NCBI RefSeq assembly: GCF_903652925.1
Contig: NZ_CAHLAR010000002.1
Location: forward strand, 186,001-250,000
Direction of reading: 5' to 3'
Origin: Achromobacter anxifer
GTDB taxonomy: Bacteria > Pseudomonadota > Gammaproteobacteria > Burkholderiales > Burkholderiaceae_B
Length of the DNA stretch: 64,000 nucleotides
Shown here: positions 17,355-26,329 of the stretch, in pieces
How the letters are laid out: every line of letters starts with the position of its first letter
Numbering within the stretch: position 1 is the first letter of the stretch
The notes under the pieces: generated by a model
Told to the model about the DNA's origin: nothing
Database searches by the model: none
Seen by the model: only the letters and a program-made list of their open reading frames with translations
Position numbers and translations under genes: made by a program

Positions 17355-19841
17355 ATGAGCATCGAGTTACAGATCCAGGCGTCCGTTCTGGGCGTTCTTG
17401 CCGTCCGCGCCGTGCAGGCCAGGCTGCGCGCAACCTGTTTCGCGCCCATAGGCGCGGCTTACATAGACCATGCCGACGTGGCGGCGGAGGCGGCGGAAGT
17501 GCTGGCCGCCGGCGCCGCCGTGCAGCTGCGCATTCCCATCGATGTCTACGTGGCGCCGCGGGCCGCCGTGATGGCCGCGCCCAATGCCGTGCCGGGCGGC
17601 GCGGCGACGCCCGCGGGCACGGTGCGGGTGACGCTGGAGCTGGCCGCGGCCGGCACGGCCGTGTCCCTGCGCTGCGTCGATGCCGACCTGGGCGCCATGC
17701 GCGCGGGGCTGGGAGATGCCGCGGCGCCGGCGCGCGAGGCCATCATCAAGGCGGTCGGCTCGCCCGCGGCCGCGGACCTGAGCGCCGCGCTGACCCAGCT
17801 GGGCATGCCGTCCCCCAGTTCGGCACGGGTCGAGCTGGCCGGCCCGGTCGTGGCCATCCGCTTCGAGCCCGTGGGCAGCGCCCGCGGCCGCCTGTACGCC
17901 GGCCACGAGTGGGGATTGTTTCTGGACGGCCCGGCGGTCGAGCGTCTGGCCAGTTCGCGGGTACCCAGCGGGTTGCAGGACCGCATCCCGTCGCTGGCCA
18001 TCGCCGCGCATTGGCGGCCTGCCGGCACAGTGCCCCACGTGGACATCGATTACCGCGGCAAGGCGCAGGTGCCCGATCCCTTCGCCGGCGATGTGGACGG
18101 CACGCTGGGCTGCGACTTTTCGCTGACGCCCACCATCACCAAATTCCTGCGCACCATGGTGCGCTGGTCCCTGCACATCAACCTGGGCGGCCTGGTGCCG
18201 GGCTTCATCGACAACATGGTCGAAGACCGGATCGCCGATGCGATGGATCCCGCCAAGTTCGGCGGCACGCCGGCAGGCAAGCAGGCCTTTTACATCGACA
18301 GCCCCTTGCCCGAGCTGGCCTTCGGCGGCGCGCGCTGCGTCTATGCCAGCGTCATGGCGGCGCCGGAGGGCATGACCCTGGGTGGACCGGTGCGCCTGCC
18401 GGCGGATCCGGGCAAGGACATCCTGCAGCCCTCGGTGCACCCCTTCGGCTTGCCCTCCCGCCTGGACATCTGCTCGATCCTGGCGAAGACGGGCAGCGGC
18501 GCGCCCAGCAAAACGGTCACGCTGGACCAGGTGAGCACGGGCGGCAGCGTGTGGATGGAGGGCTGCGGCGCCTTCTGCGATGTAGAGGTGGTCGCTCCGG
18601 GCAGCTGGATCACGACCTACATGTCGCGTCCCCAAAGCGGCACGGTGGACGAAACGCAGCAGATCGACGTGACCGTGCCCTCGGCCATCGCCCAAGGCAT
18701 CAACGAACCGGTGCGCTTCATCGTGCGCACCGCCCGCGGGGTGCGGCTGATCGACCTGGGCACGCCGCCGGACGTGGAGCTGGACGCCAATGGCCACGTC
18801 ACCAATGCGCACGTGTCCTATATCGATAATTGCCTGTACATCCCGGTCGGCGACCACGACGGCTACGGTATCAATTGGGGGCGGGGCCACGGCCTGAACC
18901 AGAGCATGCGGCCGCCGCCCCTGGAAACGCCGGACTGGCAGAGCTATCTGGGCAAGACGAGCGGCCTGGACGTGCAGATGGTGAGCCTGCACGGGCTGGA
19001 ACCGGGTGAATTGATCCAGTACCGCTCGCGCGACCATGCCGTGGAGGTAACCGCCGACAGCAACGGCCGCGCCGTGGTGCCGGTGCTGCGTCCCCTGTCC
19101 GCGCAACAGGAGCCCGCCAGCCTGATCCGCGTGAACCGGCGCAGCATCGCCGGCCACTTCGAGGTGCAGGCCGCCGTGCTCGCCGGGCAGGCCAGCGTGC
19201 CGGCCGCCGGCGCGCACCGGCTCGATGTCGCGGCAGGCGGCGGGGCGGTGCTGACGACCCAGTTGCGCGATCAGGTGTCCGTGCATGAGATCGGCCGGCT
19301 CAACACCGTCACCCTGCTGCGGCGCGAAACGCTGAACATTCCCGGCGCGGCCAGCCCGTTGCCGGCCCATGCCGCGAGCGCCAATCTCGCCGGCATGGCC
19401 GCGCTCAACCCGCAACCCTTGCCGCCGGGCGGCGCGGCGTCGCTGGGCCGCCAGCGGCTGTCTCCGGGCGCCGCGGTATCGCTGAATCCGCAGCCGTTGC
19501 CTCCGGGCGCCGCGGTGTCGCTGAATCCGCAGCCATTGCCCCCAGGCGGCGAGGTGTCGCTCAATCCACAGCCGTTGCCGCCGGGCGAGCCTGGCCGCGC
19601 GTTGCAGGCGGCGCTGCCTGGCTTGGTGTCGCTGTGGCGGGTGCCGGGATTCGCCGATGCGCCCGTCGCCTTGGCCAGGATGGCCGACGGCTCCACGCTG
19701 GTGGTGGAACTGGGGGCGCAAGGCGCGGTGCGCGTGGCGGGAACGTTCCGGGGGCCGATAGGCGAGATGTCGGGGGCGGGAGACTGGGCATCCGCGCCAG
19801 CGGCCGGCCGCGTGGCGCTGTACCGGGTGCGGCGCGGTTGA
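17355..19841 (+). CDS. Large protein of unknown function with LNPQPLPPG repeats
   Basis: 828 residues from the ATG at 17355, which follows GGGAGAG; the frame is open upstream but without another good start. No signal peptide or membrane helix is evident, so it is probably cytosolic or exported by a non-Sec route. Residues 1-680 are a mixed region with several Gly/Pro-rich beta-type segments (DVDGTLGCDFSLTPTITKFL; YIPVGDHDGYGINWGRGHGL) that I cannot assign. Residues 684-744 hold five 13-residue repeats around LNPQPLPPG, the second degenerate. The last ~85 residues form a compact domain (LPGLVSLWRVPGFADAPVAL onward). Similar motifs recur, as I recall, in unrelated large bacterial hypothetical proteins. 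Monocistronic; function unknown. Confidence 0.82.
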   Translation: MSIELQIQASVLGVLAVRAVQARLRATCFAPIGAAYIDHADVAAEAAEVLAAGAAVQLRIPIDVYVAPRAAVMAAPNAVPGGAATPAGTVRVTLELAAAGTAVSLRCVDADLGAMRAGLGDAAAPAREAIIKAVGSPAAADLSAALTQLGMPSPSSARVELAGPVVAIRFEPVGSARGRLYAGHEWGLFLDGPAVERLASSRVPSGLQDRIPSLAIAAHWRPAGTVPHVDIDYRGKAQVPDPFAGDVDGTLGCDFSLTPTITKFLRTMVRWSLHINLGGLVPGFIDNMVEDRIADAMDPAKFGGTPAGKQAFYIDSPLPELAFGGARCVYASVMAAPEGMTLGGPVRLPADPGKDILQPSVHPFGLPSRLDICSILAKTGSGAPSKTVTLDQVSTGGSVWMEGCGAFCDVEVVAPGSWITTYMSRPQSGTVDETQQIDVTVPSAIAQGINEPVRFIVRTARGVRLIDLGTPPDVELDANGHVTNAHVSYIDNCLYIPVGDHDGYGINWGRGHGLNQSMRPPPLETPDWQSYLGKTSGLDVQMVSLHGLEPGELIQYRSRDHAVEVTADSNGRAVVPVLRPLSAQQEPASLIRVNRRSIAGHFEVQAAVLAGQASVPAAGAHRLDVAAGGGAVLTTQLRDQVSVHEIGRLNTVTLLRRETLNIPGAASPLPAHAASANLAGMAALNPQPLPPGGAASLGRQRLSPGAAVSLNPQPLPPGAAVSLNPQPLPPGGEVSLNPQPLPPGEPGRALQAALPGLVSLWRVPGFADAPVALARMADGSTLVVELGAQGAVRVAGTFRGPIGEMSGAGDWASAPAAGRVALYRVRRG
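19404..19586 (+). repeat. Five 39-bp coding repeats (13-residue period)
   Basis: Repeat starts are 19404, 19443, 19482, 19521 and 19560, encoding LNPQPLPPG plus a 4-residue spacer (GAAS, AAVS, AAVS, GEVS-type). Copy 2 reads LGRQRLSPG. Copies differ mostly at synonymous positions, which suggests selection on the peptide rather than very recent duplication. Confidence 0.92.
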
Positions 19842-19930
19842 AGCAGGCCAGCGCCCGGCCGCGCATTGATCCGGCGGCCGGCGTCGGCTAAGGTCGTGGG
19901 CTGAACGGAACCCTGACCCCGAGGAAACCC

Positions 19931-20410
19931 ATGACATCAGCCCTGCCGTCCACGACCCTGAACGTGGATCCCGCCTGGATCGACGAGTACGGCCACATGA
20001 ACGCGGCCCACTACGTGGGCATCTTCGACCGCGTGGGCTTTCAGCTGCTGCGCGAGGTCGGGGTAGGGCTGGACTACACCGAGGCCACGCGCTGCGGTAT
20101 CTATACGATGAATGTGCATGTGGCCTATCTGCGCGAAGTGCTGGCGGGCGATCCGCTGGCGCTGCGCATTCGCCTGCTGGAAGCCGACGACAAGCGCCTG
20201 CTCTGCCTGATGGAGCTGATCCAGACCCGCGACGGCTATCTGGCGGCCACGATGGAGCAGCTGTCGCTGCACGTGGACCTGGAGACGCGCCGCGCCAAGC
20301 CGTTCCCCGCAGACCTGGCGCAGCGCCTGGCGCGCACCGTCGAGGAACACGCGGCGCAGCCGCTGCCGCCGGGCTACCGGCGGCTTCTGCCGCTGAAACC
20401 GCCGCGCTGA
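19931..20410 (+). CDS. Hotdog-fold thioesterase (4HBT-like)
   Basis: 159 residues. The hotdog signature is at 18-30 (DEYGHMNAAHYVG), the usual D/E-x-x-G-H-x-N pattern of 4-hydroxybenzoyl-CoA thioesterase-like enzymes; in the betainyl/dehydrocarnitinyl-CoA thioesterase branch a similar motif is found. Expected reaction is hydrolysis of an acyl-CoA in the cytosol. The ribosome-binding site GAGGAAACCC precedes the ATG. Stand-alone, convergent with the dioxygenase gene. Confidence 0.87.
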   Translation: MTSALPSTTLNVDPAWIDEYGHMNAAHYVGIFDRVGFQLLREVGVGLDYTEATRCGIYTMNVHVAYLREVLAGDPLALRIRLLEADDKRLLCLMELIQTRDGYLAATMEQLSLHVDLETRRAKPFPADLAQRLARTVEEHAAQPLPPGYRRLLPLKPPR

Positions 20411-20477
20411 AATCACCGCGTCGAGGCGGCGCGCAGGTCCAGAGCAGGCCCGCGCAGGCCTCGCTCAGGCCTCGCGC

Positions 20478-21353
20478 TCAGGCCGGGACCGCGATGGGCC
20501 GGTCGCCGGAGATCGTGGTGCGGTGCATCTCGCGGTCGAAGCCGTCGTAGTCGTTCATGGCCAGGTGCTGGGTGCAGCGGTTGTCCCACAGCGCCAGCGA
20601 TCCCGGCGTCCAGCGGAAGCGGCAGGTGAATTCCGGACGCGCCGCGTGGCGGTACAGGAATTGCAGCAGCGGCTCGCTTTCTTCCTGGGTCATGCCGTCA
20701 AAGCGCAGCGTGTAGGTGCTGTTCACGTACAGCGCCTTCTTGCCCGTCGCGGGATGCACGCGCACCACGGGGTGGACCACTTCGCTCGCGGCGCGGTCGT
20801 CGGTGCGCACGTCCATCTTGTGCGCCGGATCGCCGTTGTTTACCACCGCGCCGCCCGCGCCATAGGAACGGACCGCGCTGTGCACCGCGCCCAGCCCGTC
20901 CAGGATCTGCTTGAGCCGGTCCGACAGCGCGTCGTAGGCCCGGTACATATTGGCCCACATGGTGTCGCCGCCGTAGGGCGGAATGACGCGGCCGTACAGC
21001 GCCGAGCCCAGCGGCGGCTCCTCGGCGTAGCTCATGTCCGTGTGCCACAGGCCGCCGAACAGGCGCCGGGTGGTTTCGGCGCGGCCCTTCATGACGGGAA
21101 GAATGGTGGGGTGACCGTCCAGCGCCCGCACGAACGGCACTTCCAGCAGCTCGCCGAAGCGCGCGCTGAAATCGATGTGCTGCTGCGGCGTCAGCTGCTG
21201 GTCGCGGAAAAAGATCACCAGATGTTCGTGCAGCGCCTTGCGCACGTCTTCGAACTGTTCGTCCGACAGCGGCCGCGACAGGTCGATGCCGCGGATTTCG
21301 GCGCCCAGCGCGCCGGCTATCGGCTGGGTTTCCAGATGGCGATACGTGTTCAT
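20478..21353 (-). CDS. TauD/TfdA-family Fe(II)/2-oxoglutarate dioxygenase
   Basis: 291-residue alpha-ketoglutarate-dependent dioxygenase. The iron triad is His104-x-Asp106 (LWHTDMSY) and His263 (CTQHLAMNDYDG), with the 2-oxoglutarate-binding arginine at 278 (MHRTTISGD). TauD-like enzymes oxidise taurine, sulfonates, herbicidal phenoxyacetates or similar acids, releasing sulfite or an aldehyde. It follows a Bug receptor gene on the same strand 13 nt downstream, with a divergent IclR regulator, so the three likely handle one carboxylate or sulfonate. GGAGACAAGC precedes the ATG. Confidence 0.93.
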   Translation of the reverse strand: MNTYRHLETQPIAGALGAEIRGIDLSRPLSDEQFEDVRKALHEHLVIFFRDQQLTPQQHIDFSARFGELLEVPFVRALDGHPTILPVMKGRAETTRRLFGGLWHTDMSYAEEPPLGSALYGRVIPPYGGDTMWANMYRAYDALSDRLKQILDGLGAVHSAVRSYGAGGAVVNNGDPAHKMDVRTDDRAASEVVHPVVRVHPATGKKALYVNSTYTLRFDGMTQEESEPLLQFLYRHAARPEFTCRFRWTPGSLALWDNRCTQHLAMNDYDGFDREMHRTTISGDRPIAVPA

Positions 21354-21366
21354 GCTTGTCTCCTTG

Positions 21367-22335
21367 CTATTGAAGCTTGATCTGCGCCTTGCTGACTAGC
21401 GCGCCCCATTTGTCGGTTTCCGCCGCGATGTAGCGGCCGAAGTCGGCCGGCCCCTCGGCCGAAATGATGCCGCCCATGGCCGTGATCTGTTCGCGCACGT
21501 CGGGCATGGCCAGCACCGCCAGCAGCTCCTTGTTCAGGCGTTCAATGATGGGTTTGGGCGTGGCGGCGGGAGCCAGCACGCCGAACCATCCGGCGATCTC
21601 GTAGCCGGGCAGGCCGGCCTCGGCCATGGTCGGCACGTTGGGCAGCTGCGGCGAGCGCGCCGTGCTGGTGATCGCCAGCGCCCGCAGTTTGCCCGCCTTC
21701 ACCAGCTGCAGCGCCGAGGGCATGTTGTCGAACATCATGGGCACGTGGCCCGCCATGGTGTCGTTCAGGCCCGGCGCGCTGCCGCGGTAGGGCACATGTG
21801 TCAAGCGCACGCCGGCCGACGAGGCGAACAGTTCGCCCGCCAGGTGCAGCGAGGTGCCGGTGCCGGGCGTGGCGTAGTCCAGCGGCGCTTTCGACTTTTT
21901 CGCGTAGGCGATGAGTTCCTGCACCGAGTGCACCGGCAGCGAGGGATTGACCACCAGCAGGTTGGGCACGCTCATCAGCATCGTGACGGGCGCCAGGTCC
22001 CGCTGCGGCTTGTAGGGCAGGTCCGGATAGAGCGCTGGGTTGATGGAGATGGGGCCGATATTGCCCATCACGATGGTGTAGCCGTCGGCTGGCTGCTTGA
22101 CCGCGAAATCGGTGCCGATGTTGCCGCCGGCCCCTGCCTTGTTTTCGACGATGACGGGCTGGCCCAGCCGTTCTCCCAGCTTATGGCTGACCAGCCGCGC
22201 CAGCATGTCGGTCGAGCCACCCGGCGGATAGGGCACGATCCATTTGACCGGCTGCGCGGGCCAGGTTGCTTGCGCTGCGGCGGATCCCGTACAGAACACG
22301 AGACCCGCCGCCAAGGCGAGTGCGATGCGTTTCAT
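21367..22335 (-). CDS. Bug-family TTT substrate receptor
   Basis: 322 residues with a Sec signal peptide (MKRIALALAAGLVFCTGSAA, cleavage after the Ala-Gln-Ala region) and full-length Bug domains: WPAQPVKWIVPYPPGGSTD, VIVENKAGAGGNIGTDFAV and HVPYRGSAPGLNDTMAG. The ATG at 22335 has AAGGAGACAAATC upstream. Co-transcribed with the dioxygenase gene; probably the periplasmic binding protein for that enzyme's substrate. No dedicated TctAB partner adjoins it, so it would need a shared permease or serve another purpose. Confidence 0.94.
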   Translation of the reverse strand: MKRIALALAAGLVFCTGSAAAQATWPAQPVKWIVPYPPGGSTDMLARLVSHKLGERLGQPVIVENKAGAGGNIGTDFAVKQPADGYTIVMGNIGPISINPALYPDLPYKPQRDLAPVTMLMSVPNLLVVNPSLPVHSVQELIAYAKKSKAPLDYATPGTGTSLHLAGELFASSAGVRLTHVPYRGSAPGLNDTMAGHVPMMFDNMPSALQLVKAGKLRALAITSTARSPQLPNVPTMAEAGLPGYEIAGWFGVLAPAATPKPIIERLNKELLAVLAMPDVREQITAMGGIISAEGPADFGRYIAAETDKWGALVSKAQIKLQ

Positions 22336-22389
22336 TGATTTGTCTCCTTCCCTGGCCCGCGGGTCTTGCCGCGAGCATCGTTTATGTGT

Positions 22390-22427
22390 ATTGTTCACCT
22401 AGTGATCAATATGTTTGTCAGGTGAAC
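22390..22427. promoter_or_regulatory. Operator pair between the Bug/TauD operon and iclR
   Basis: GTTCACCT (22393-22400) is inverted as AGGTGAAC (22420-22427) across 19 bp. The left half is also part of a 21-bp imperfect palindrome at 22390-22410 of form ATTG-n-TCAC-n3-GTGA-n-CAAT. The right arm includes the Shine-Dalgarno AGGTGA of the iclR gene. IclR-type sites are often such palindromes near divergent starts. Confidence 0.65.
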
Positions 22428-22429
22428 GA

Positions 22430-23077
22430 TTGAAGAATAATAGATCGATCCAGCGGTGTCTATCCATCATGCGGGCCTTCCGCGGCAATGGCCGGCCCAC
22501 GCTGGCCGAGCTGGCGCGCGCCGTCGACCTGCCTCACGCGACCGTGCTGCGTTTCCTGCAGACGCTGGAAGAAGAGGGCTACGCCGCGCGCGAAGACAGC
22601 CGCTGGCGCCTGACGCCGCTGGTTTTCGAACTGGGCTTCGCCGCCATGGAAAGCCTGGGCGTGACGGACGCCGTGCAGGAGATCCTGCAGAACCTGGCCG
22701 ACGCCTACTCGGGCACCTCCAATCTGGGCGAGGCCAATCCCGAAGGGGTGATCATCATCGGCCGCGCCATGGCGCCGGCCGAACGCCGCCGCCTGGTGGT
22801 GATGAACCTGCGCGTGGGCAGCGTGCTGCCGCCGGCCAGCGCGCTGGCCGGCGGGCTGCGCTTGACGCCGGGGCAGTGGACCCGGTTCGACTACCCGGAC
22901 AGCAACCAGGTGTCGGTCGCCGTGCCGGTGCCGCAGGCGGGTTCGCGCTTGCTGTCGGTGGGCATTTCGGTGGCTGCCACCGAGGTCGAAGGCAACCGGC
23001 TGGAAGAAGACATGGTGCCCGCCTTGCAGCAGGCGGCGCAGACCATCGCCGGCGTGATCCGGGTCGGCGTGGTGTGA
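22430..23077 (+). CDS. IclR-family transcriptional regulator (short effector domain)
   Basis: 215 residues starting at TTG 22430, preceded by AGGTGAACGA; a further TTG at 22415 is possible but poorly served. The N-terminal winged HTH is typical (SIQRCLSIMRAF, then PTLAELARAVDLPHATVLRF). The effector domain is shorter than in most IclR proteins (usually about 250 residues overall): the central segment with the usual ligand loop is largely missing between residues 120 and 150. It probably regulates the divergent Bug-TauD operon and itself. Whether it still binds ligand is uncertain. Confidence 0.87.
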   Translation: MKNNRSIQRCLSIMRAFRGNGRPTLAELARAVDLPHATVLRFLQTLEEEGYAAREDSRWRLTPLVFELGFAAMESLGVTDAVQEILQNLADAYSGTSNLGEANPEGVIIIGRAMAPAERRRLVVMNLRVGSVLPPASALAGGLRLTPGQWTRFDYPDSNQVSVAVPVPQAGSRLLSVGISVAATEVEGNRLEEDMVPALQQAAQTIAGVIRVGVV

Positions 23078-23090
23078 GCGGCTGGCCGGC

Positions 23091-23495
23091 TCAGTCCTGC
23101 GCAGCCTCGGGCAGTTTCGCGATCACCTTGATTTCAAAGTCGAAGCCGTAAAGCCAGGTCACGCCCACGGCGGTCAGGGTCGGGTGCGGCGCCTCGCCCC
23201 AGTATTCCGGCACCACCTGCCAGATCGTTTCGAACCGCGATGCCGGGTCGACCATGAACACCGTCACGTCGACCACGTCGTCGAAGCCGCAACCGGCGGC
23301 CGCCAGGATGGCCTGCAGATTGTCGAACGCGCGCCGGATTTGCGCCTGCAGGTCCGGTTCGGGCGAGCCGTCCTCGCGGCTGCCCACTTGTCCCGAGACG
23401 AACAGAAAGCCATTGGAGCGGATCGCCGGGGAATAGCGGTTGCGCTCATACAGGGCCTGGCGCCCGGGCGGAAAAACGACGTCGCGTTTGGTCAT
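23091..23495 (-). CDS. RidA/YjgF-family protein
   Basis: 134 residues with the RidA fold: YSPAIRSNGFLFVSGQVGSR near residues 21-40 and a VDVTVFMVDPASRFETIW segment. The arginine that anchors substrate carboxylates in true RidA (in the CxxR/IExV(A) region near the C-terminus) is not obvious, since the end reads VTWLYGFDFEIKVIAKLPE; it may therefore be a non-deaminase subgroup. It converges on iclR and is divergent from a LysR gene. Confidence 0.88.
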   Translation of the reverse strand: MTKRDVVFPPGRQALYERNRYSPAIRSNGFLFVSGQVGSREDGSPEPDLQAQIRRAFDNLQAILAAAGCGFDDVVDVTVFMVDPASRFETIWQVVPEYWGEAPHPTLTAVGVTWLYGFDFEIKVIAKLPEAAQD

Positions 23496-23635
23496 GGATA
23501 TCTCCTGCTGTGGGCCGCATCTGGCCCGGCGTTAACGGTGCAGGCACTGTAGGCGGCCGCGCCGCCGCGATAAACGGGCAAGTGCGGCCTGCACTGTTTG
23601 TAGAATCCAAATAATCAGGAAGAGCGGGAGCAGAG

Positions 23636-24556
23636 ATGGACCGTTTCGATGCAATGCAGGCGTTCGCCCGCGTGGTGGAAACCGGCAGCTTCACCAAGGC
23701 GGCCGAGACCCTGCACATGAGCAAGACCAGCGTGACGCAGCTGGTGCAGCAGCTCGAGGCGCGCCTGCGCGTCAGGCTGTTGAACCGCACCACCCGCAAG
23801 GTCAACGTGACGGCCGACGGCGCCGCCTACTACGAGCGCGTGTTGCGGCTGCTGGCCGACATGGACGACGCCGAGACCAGCCTGTCCGGCGCCTCGGCCG
23901 TGCCCAGGGGCCGCTTGCGCGTGGACGTGCCCAGCCCGCTGGCCCGCCTGGTGTTGGTACCCGCCTTGCCGGCCTTCCACGCGCAGTATCCCGACATTCA
24001 GCTGGACATGGGCGTGAGCGACCGCATCGTCGACCTCATCGGCGAGAACGTGGACTGCGTGGTGCGCGGCGGCGAGCTCACCGACCAGTCGTTGATGGCG
24101 CGGCGCGTGGGCGACCTGCGGCTAGGCGTCTACGCGGCGCCCAGCTACCTGGAGCGCGCCGGCGCGCCCGCGCATCCGCGCGAGCTGGAGGACACGCATC
24201 ACCGCATCGTGGGCTTTCTATGGGCGCGCAACGGCAAGGCCTTGCCGTACGCCATGCGCCGCGGCGGCGAAAGCATCAAGGTGCATGGCCGCTACGTGCT
24301 GGCGGTCGACGACGGCAACGCCTATCTGGCGGCCGGCCTGGCGGGGCTGGGCGTGCTGTGGCTGCCCGACTACATGTCCCGCGCCCATGTCGAAAGCGGC
24401 GAACTGGCCCCGCTGTTCGAGGACTGGCGCCTGGATTCCATGCCGATGTACGTGGCGTTTCCGCCCAACCGGCACGTGAGCGCCAAGCTGCGCGTGTTCA
24501 TCGACTGGGTCGCCGGGCTGCTGGGGCAGTACACGCCGGAATCGTCCCGCGGCTGA
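23636..24556 (+). CDS. LysR-family transcriptional regulator
   Basis: 306 residues with the N-terminal LysR winged HTH (MQAFARVVETGSFTKAAETL, 5-24) and a substrate-binding-like C-terminal domain (about 90-295) of the CrgA/YafC-like branch (AVPRGRLRVDVPSPLARLVL). Divergent from ridA, which it may regulate. In the intergenic region GTGCAGGC (23538-23545) is inverted as GCCTGCAC (23587-23594). Confidence 0.92.
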   Translation: MDRFDAMQAFARVVETGSFTKAAETLHMSKTSVTQLVQQLEARLRVRLLNRTTRKVNVTADGAAYYERVLRLLADMDDAETSLSGASAVPRGRLRVDVPSPLARLVLVPALPAFHAQYPDIQLDMGVSDRIVDLIGENVDCVVRGGELTDQSLMARRVGDLRLGVYAAPSYLERAGAPAHPRELEDTHHRIVGFLWARNGKALPYAMRRGGESIKVHGRYVLAVDDGNAYLAAGLAGLGVLWLPDYMSRAHVESGELAPLFEDWRLDSMPMYVAFPPNRHVSAKLRVFIDWVAGLLGQYTPESSRG

Positions 24557-24587
24557 GCCCCGGCGCGCCAGGCCTGCACTGCTGCCA

Positions 24588-26303
24588 TCAGGCCCGCTGG
24601 CTGCGCGCGCCGCGCAACAGCTTGCCGGGCAGTTCGCCAGTGGCCGCGCCGCCCTCGAAGATGGGCACGCCGTTGACCAGCGTGGCCACGTAGCCGTCGG
24701 CGCGCTGGATCAGGCGGCGGCCGCCGCCGGGCAGGTCGAACACCATTTCCGGGCAATGCACGCGCACGGCGGCGGGATCGATGATGTTGACGTCGGCCTT
24801 GTAACCGGGACGCAGCAGTCCCCGGTCCTGCAGTCCGTACACGCTGGCGGTATCGCGCGTCTGGCGCTTGACCACGTGCTCCAGGTCCAGCAGCGGGCCG
24901 CGGCGGCGGTCGCGGGTCCAGTGGCTGAGCATGAAGGTCGGCATGCTCACGTCGCAGATGTAGCCGCAATGCGCGCCGCCATCGGACAGGCTGTTGACCG
25001 TGTTGGGATGCTGCATCAGCTGGTGCAGGTGGTCCAGGTTCTCGTAGGAATAATTGAACGAAGGGTAGTAGAGGATCGCCTGGCCCTCGTTCTCCAGCAT
25101 CAGGTCGTACACGATCTCCAGCGGCGCGCGGCCGCTGCGTTGCGCCATGGCGGCCACGCTTTCCTCGGGCAGCGGCTCGTAGTCGGGATCGCTGCCCAGC
25201 CGGTAGATCTTGTGGAAGCTGCTGAACAGCGTTTCGGCGCGGCGGTCCAAAAGGCCGCGCTGTTCGTTCATGATGCGGTTGCGCGTCGCCGGGTCGCGCA
25301 GGCGGGCCAGCTTTTCCGCCAGCGGCAGGGCATGCAGGGCCTGGTAGCTGGGATGCGCGATGAACGGATGCAGCGAACTCTGCCACGAGAACAGGATGCC
25401 CAAGGGACGTCCGCTGATGCCCGCCAGCAGCGGCACGCCTTCGCGGTGGGCGCGGTCCAGGCTGCCGGCGATCTGTTTCCAGACGTCGGGCGCGGCGTCG
25501 GTCTGCTGCAGGTTGAACAGCACGGGCAGGCGGTTGTGGCGCGCCAGCTGTTCGAGCCACGGGATTTCGCCTTCCATGGCGGGATGGTTGGCGGTCATCT
25601 GGAATACCCCATGCCCGACTTCGCCCATGACAGAGCCTAGCGCCGTGATCTCCTCGCCGGTGGCGAAGGTGCCGGGCGGATACTTGCGCTCGTCGTACTT
25701 GTGCAGGAAGGTGCGCGAGGTGGAGAAGCCGACCGCGCCCGCGACCAGCGCCTCGCGCACCACGGCGCGCATGGCGATCAGGTCCGCCGGCGAGGCCTCG
25801 TCGTGGTGGATGGCGCGCTCGCCCATCACGTAGGCGCGCACGGCGCTGTGCGGGATCTGAGCGCCCACGTCCAGCGCCTTGGGGCGCCGGTCCAGCGCGT
25901 CCAGGTATTCGGGAAAGGTCTCCCAATCCCACTGGATGCCTTCGGACAGCACCGAGCCGGGTATGTCCTCCACGCCTTCCATGACCTTGATGAGCCATTC
26001 GCGCCGCTCGGGCTTGACCGGGGCGAAGCCCACGCCGCAATTGCCCATGATGGCGGTGGTGACGCCGTGCCAGGTGGAAGGGCTGAGGTAGGGATCCCAG
26101 GTGGCCTGGCCGTCGTAGTGGGTGTGGATGTCCACCCACCCCGGCGCCACCAGGCAGCCGTCGGCGCGGATCTCGCGGCGCGCCGCGCCGGCCCGGCCTT
26201 CGGCCTGGACCACGCGGCCGTTTTCCAGGGCCAGGTCCGCGTCGTAGCGGGGCTGGCCCGAGCCGTCGACGATGGTGCCGCCGCGTATCACCAGATCATG
26301 CAT
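24588..26303 (-). CDS. N-acyl-D-amino-acid deacylase / D-aminoacylase family amidohydrolase
   Basis: 571 residues of the amidohydrolase superfamily, D-aminoacylase branch. The metal-binding HxH is in VDIHTHYDGQATWDPYLSPS; GNCGVGFAPVKP follows, and the distal metal aspartate is in SLSDGGAHCGYICD. The ATG at 26303 has AAGGAGAGCGCA in front of it; the frame is open far upstream but overlaps the receptor gene there. The expected reaction is hydrolysis of N-acylated D-amino acids (or a cyclic amide) in the cytosol. It lies 26 nt after a Bug receptor gene and is thus probably supplied by it. Confidence 0.9.
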   Translation of the reverse strand: MHDLVIRGGTIVDGSGQPRYDADLALENGRVVQAEGRAGAARREIRADGCLVAPGWVDIHTHYDGQATWDPYLSPSTWHGVTTAIMGNCGVGFAPVKPERREWLIKVMEGVEDIPGSVLSEGIQWDWETFPEYLDALDRRPKALDVGAQIPHSAVRAYVMGERAIHHDEASPADLIAMRAVVREALVAGAVGFSTSRTFLHKYDERKYPPGTFATGEEITALGSVMGEVGHGVFQMTANHPAMEGEIPWLEQLARHNRLPVLFNLQQTDAAPDVWKQIAGSLDRAHREGVPLLAGISGRPLGILFSWQSSLHPFIAHPSYQALHALPLAEKLARLRDPATRNRIMNEQRGLLDRRAETLFSSFHKIYRLGSDPDYEPLPEESVAAMAQRSGRAPLEIVYDLMLENEGQAILYYPSFNYSYENLDHLHQLMQHPNTVNSLSDGGAHCGYICDVSMPTFMLSHWTRDRRRGPLLDLEHVVKRQTRDTASVYGLQDRGLLRPGYKADVNIIDPAAVRVHCPEMVFDLPGGGRRLIQRADGYVATLVNGVPIFEGGAATGELPGKLLRGARSQRA

Positions 26304-26329
26304 TGCGCTCTCCTTACGCTGCGTCGTGG

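Noticed and set aside
17367-19937. 856-codon open frame opposite the repeat protein
   Set aside because: Shadow of the 828-residue gene, whose start, codon use and repeats are far better supported.
20455-20484. Short CAGGCCTCGC repeats at the end of the dioxygenase gene
   Set aside because: Only two or three imperfect short copies; likely chance in GC-rich DNA.
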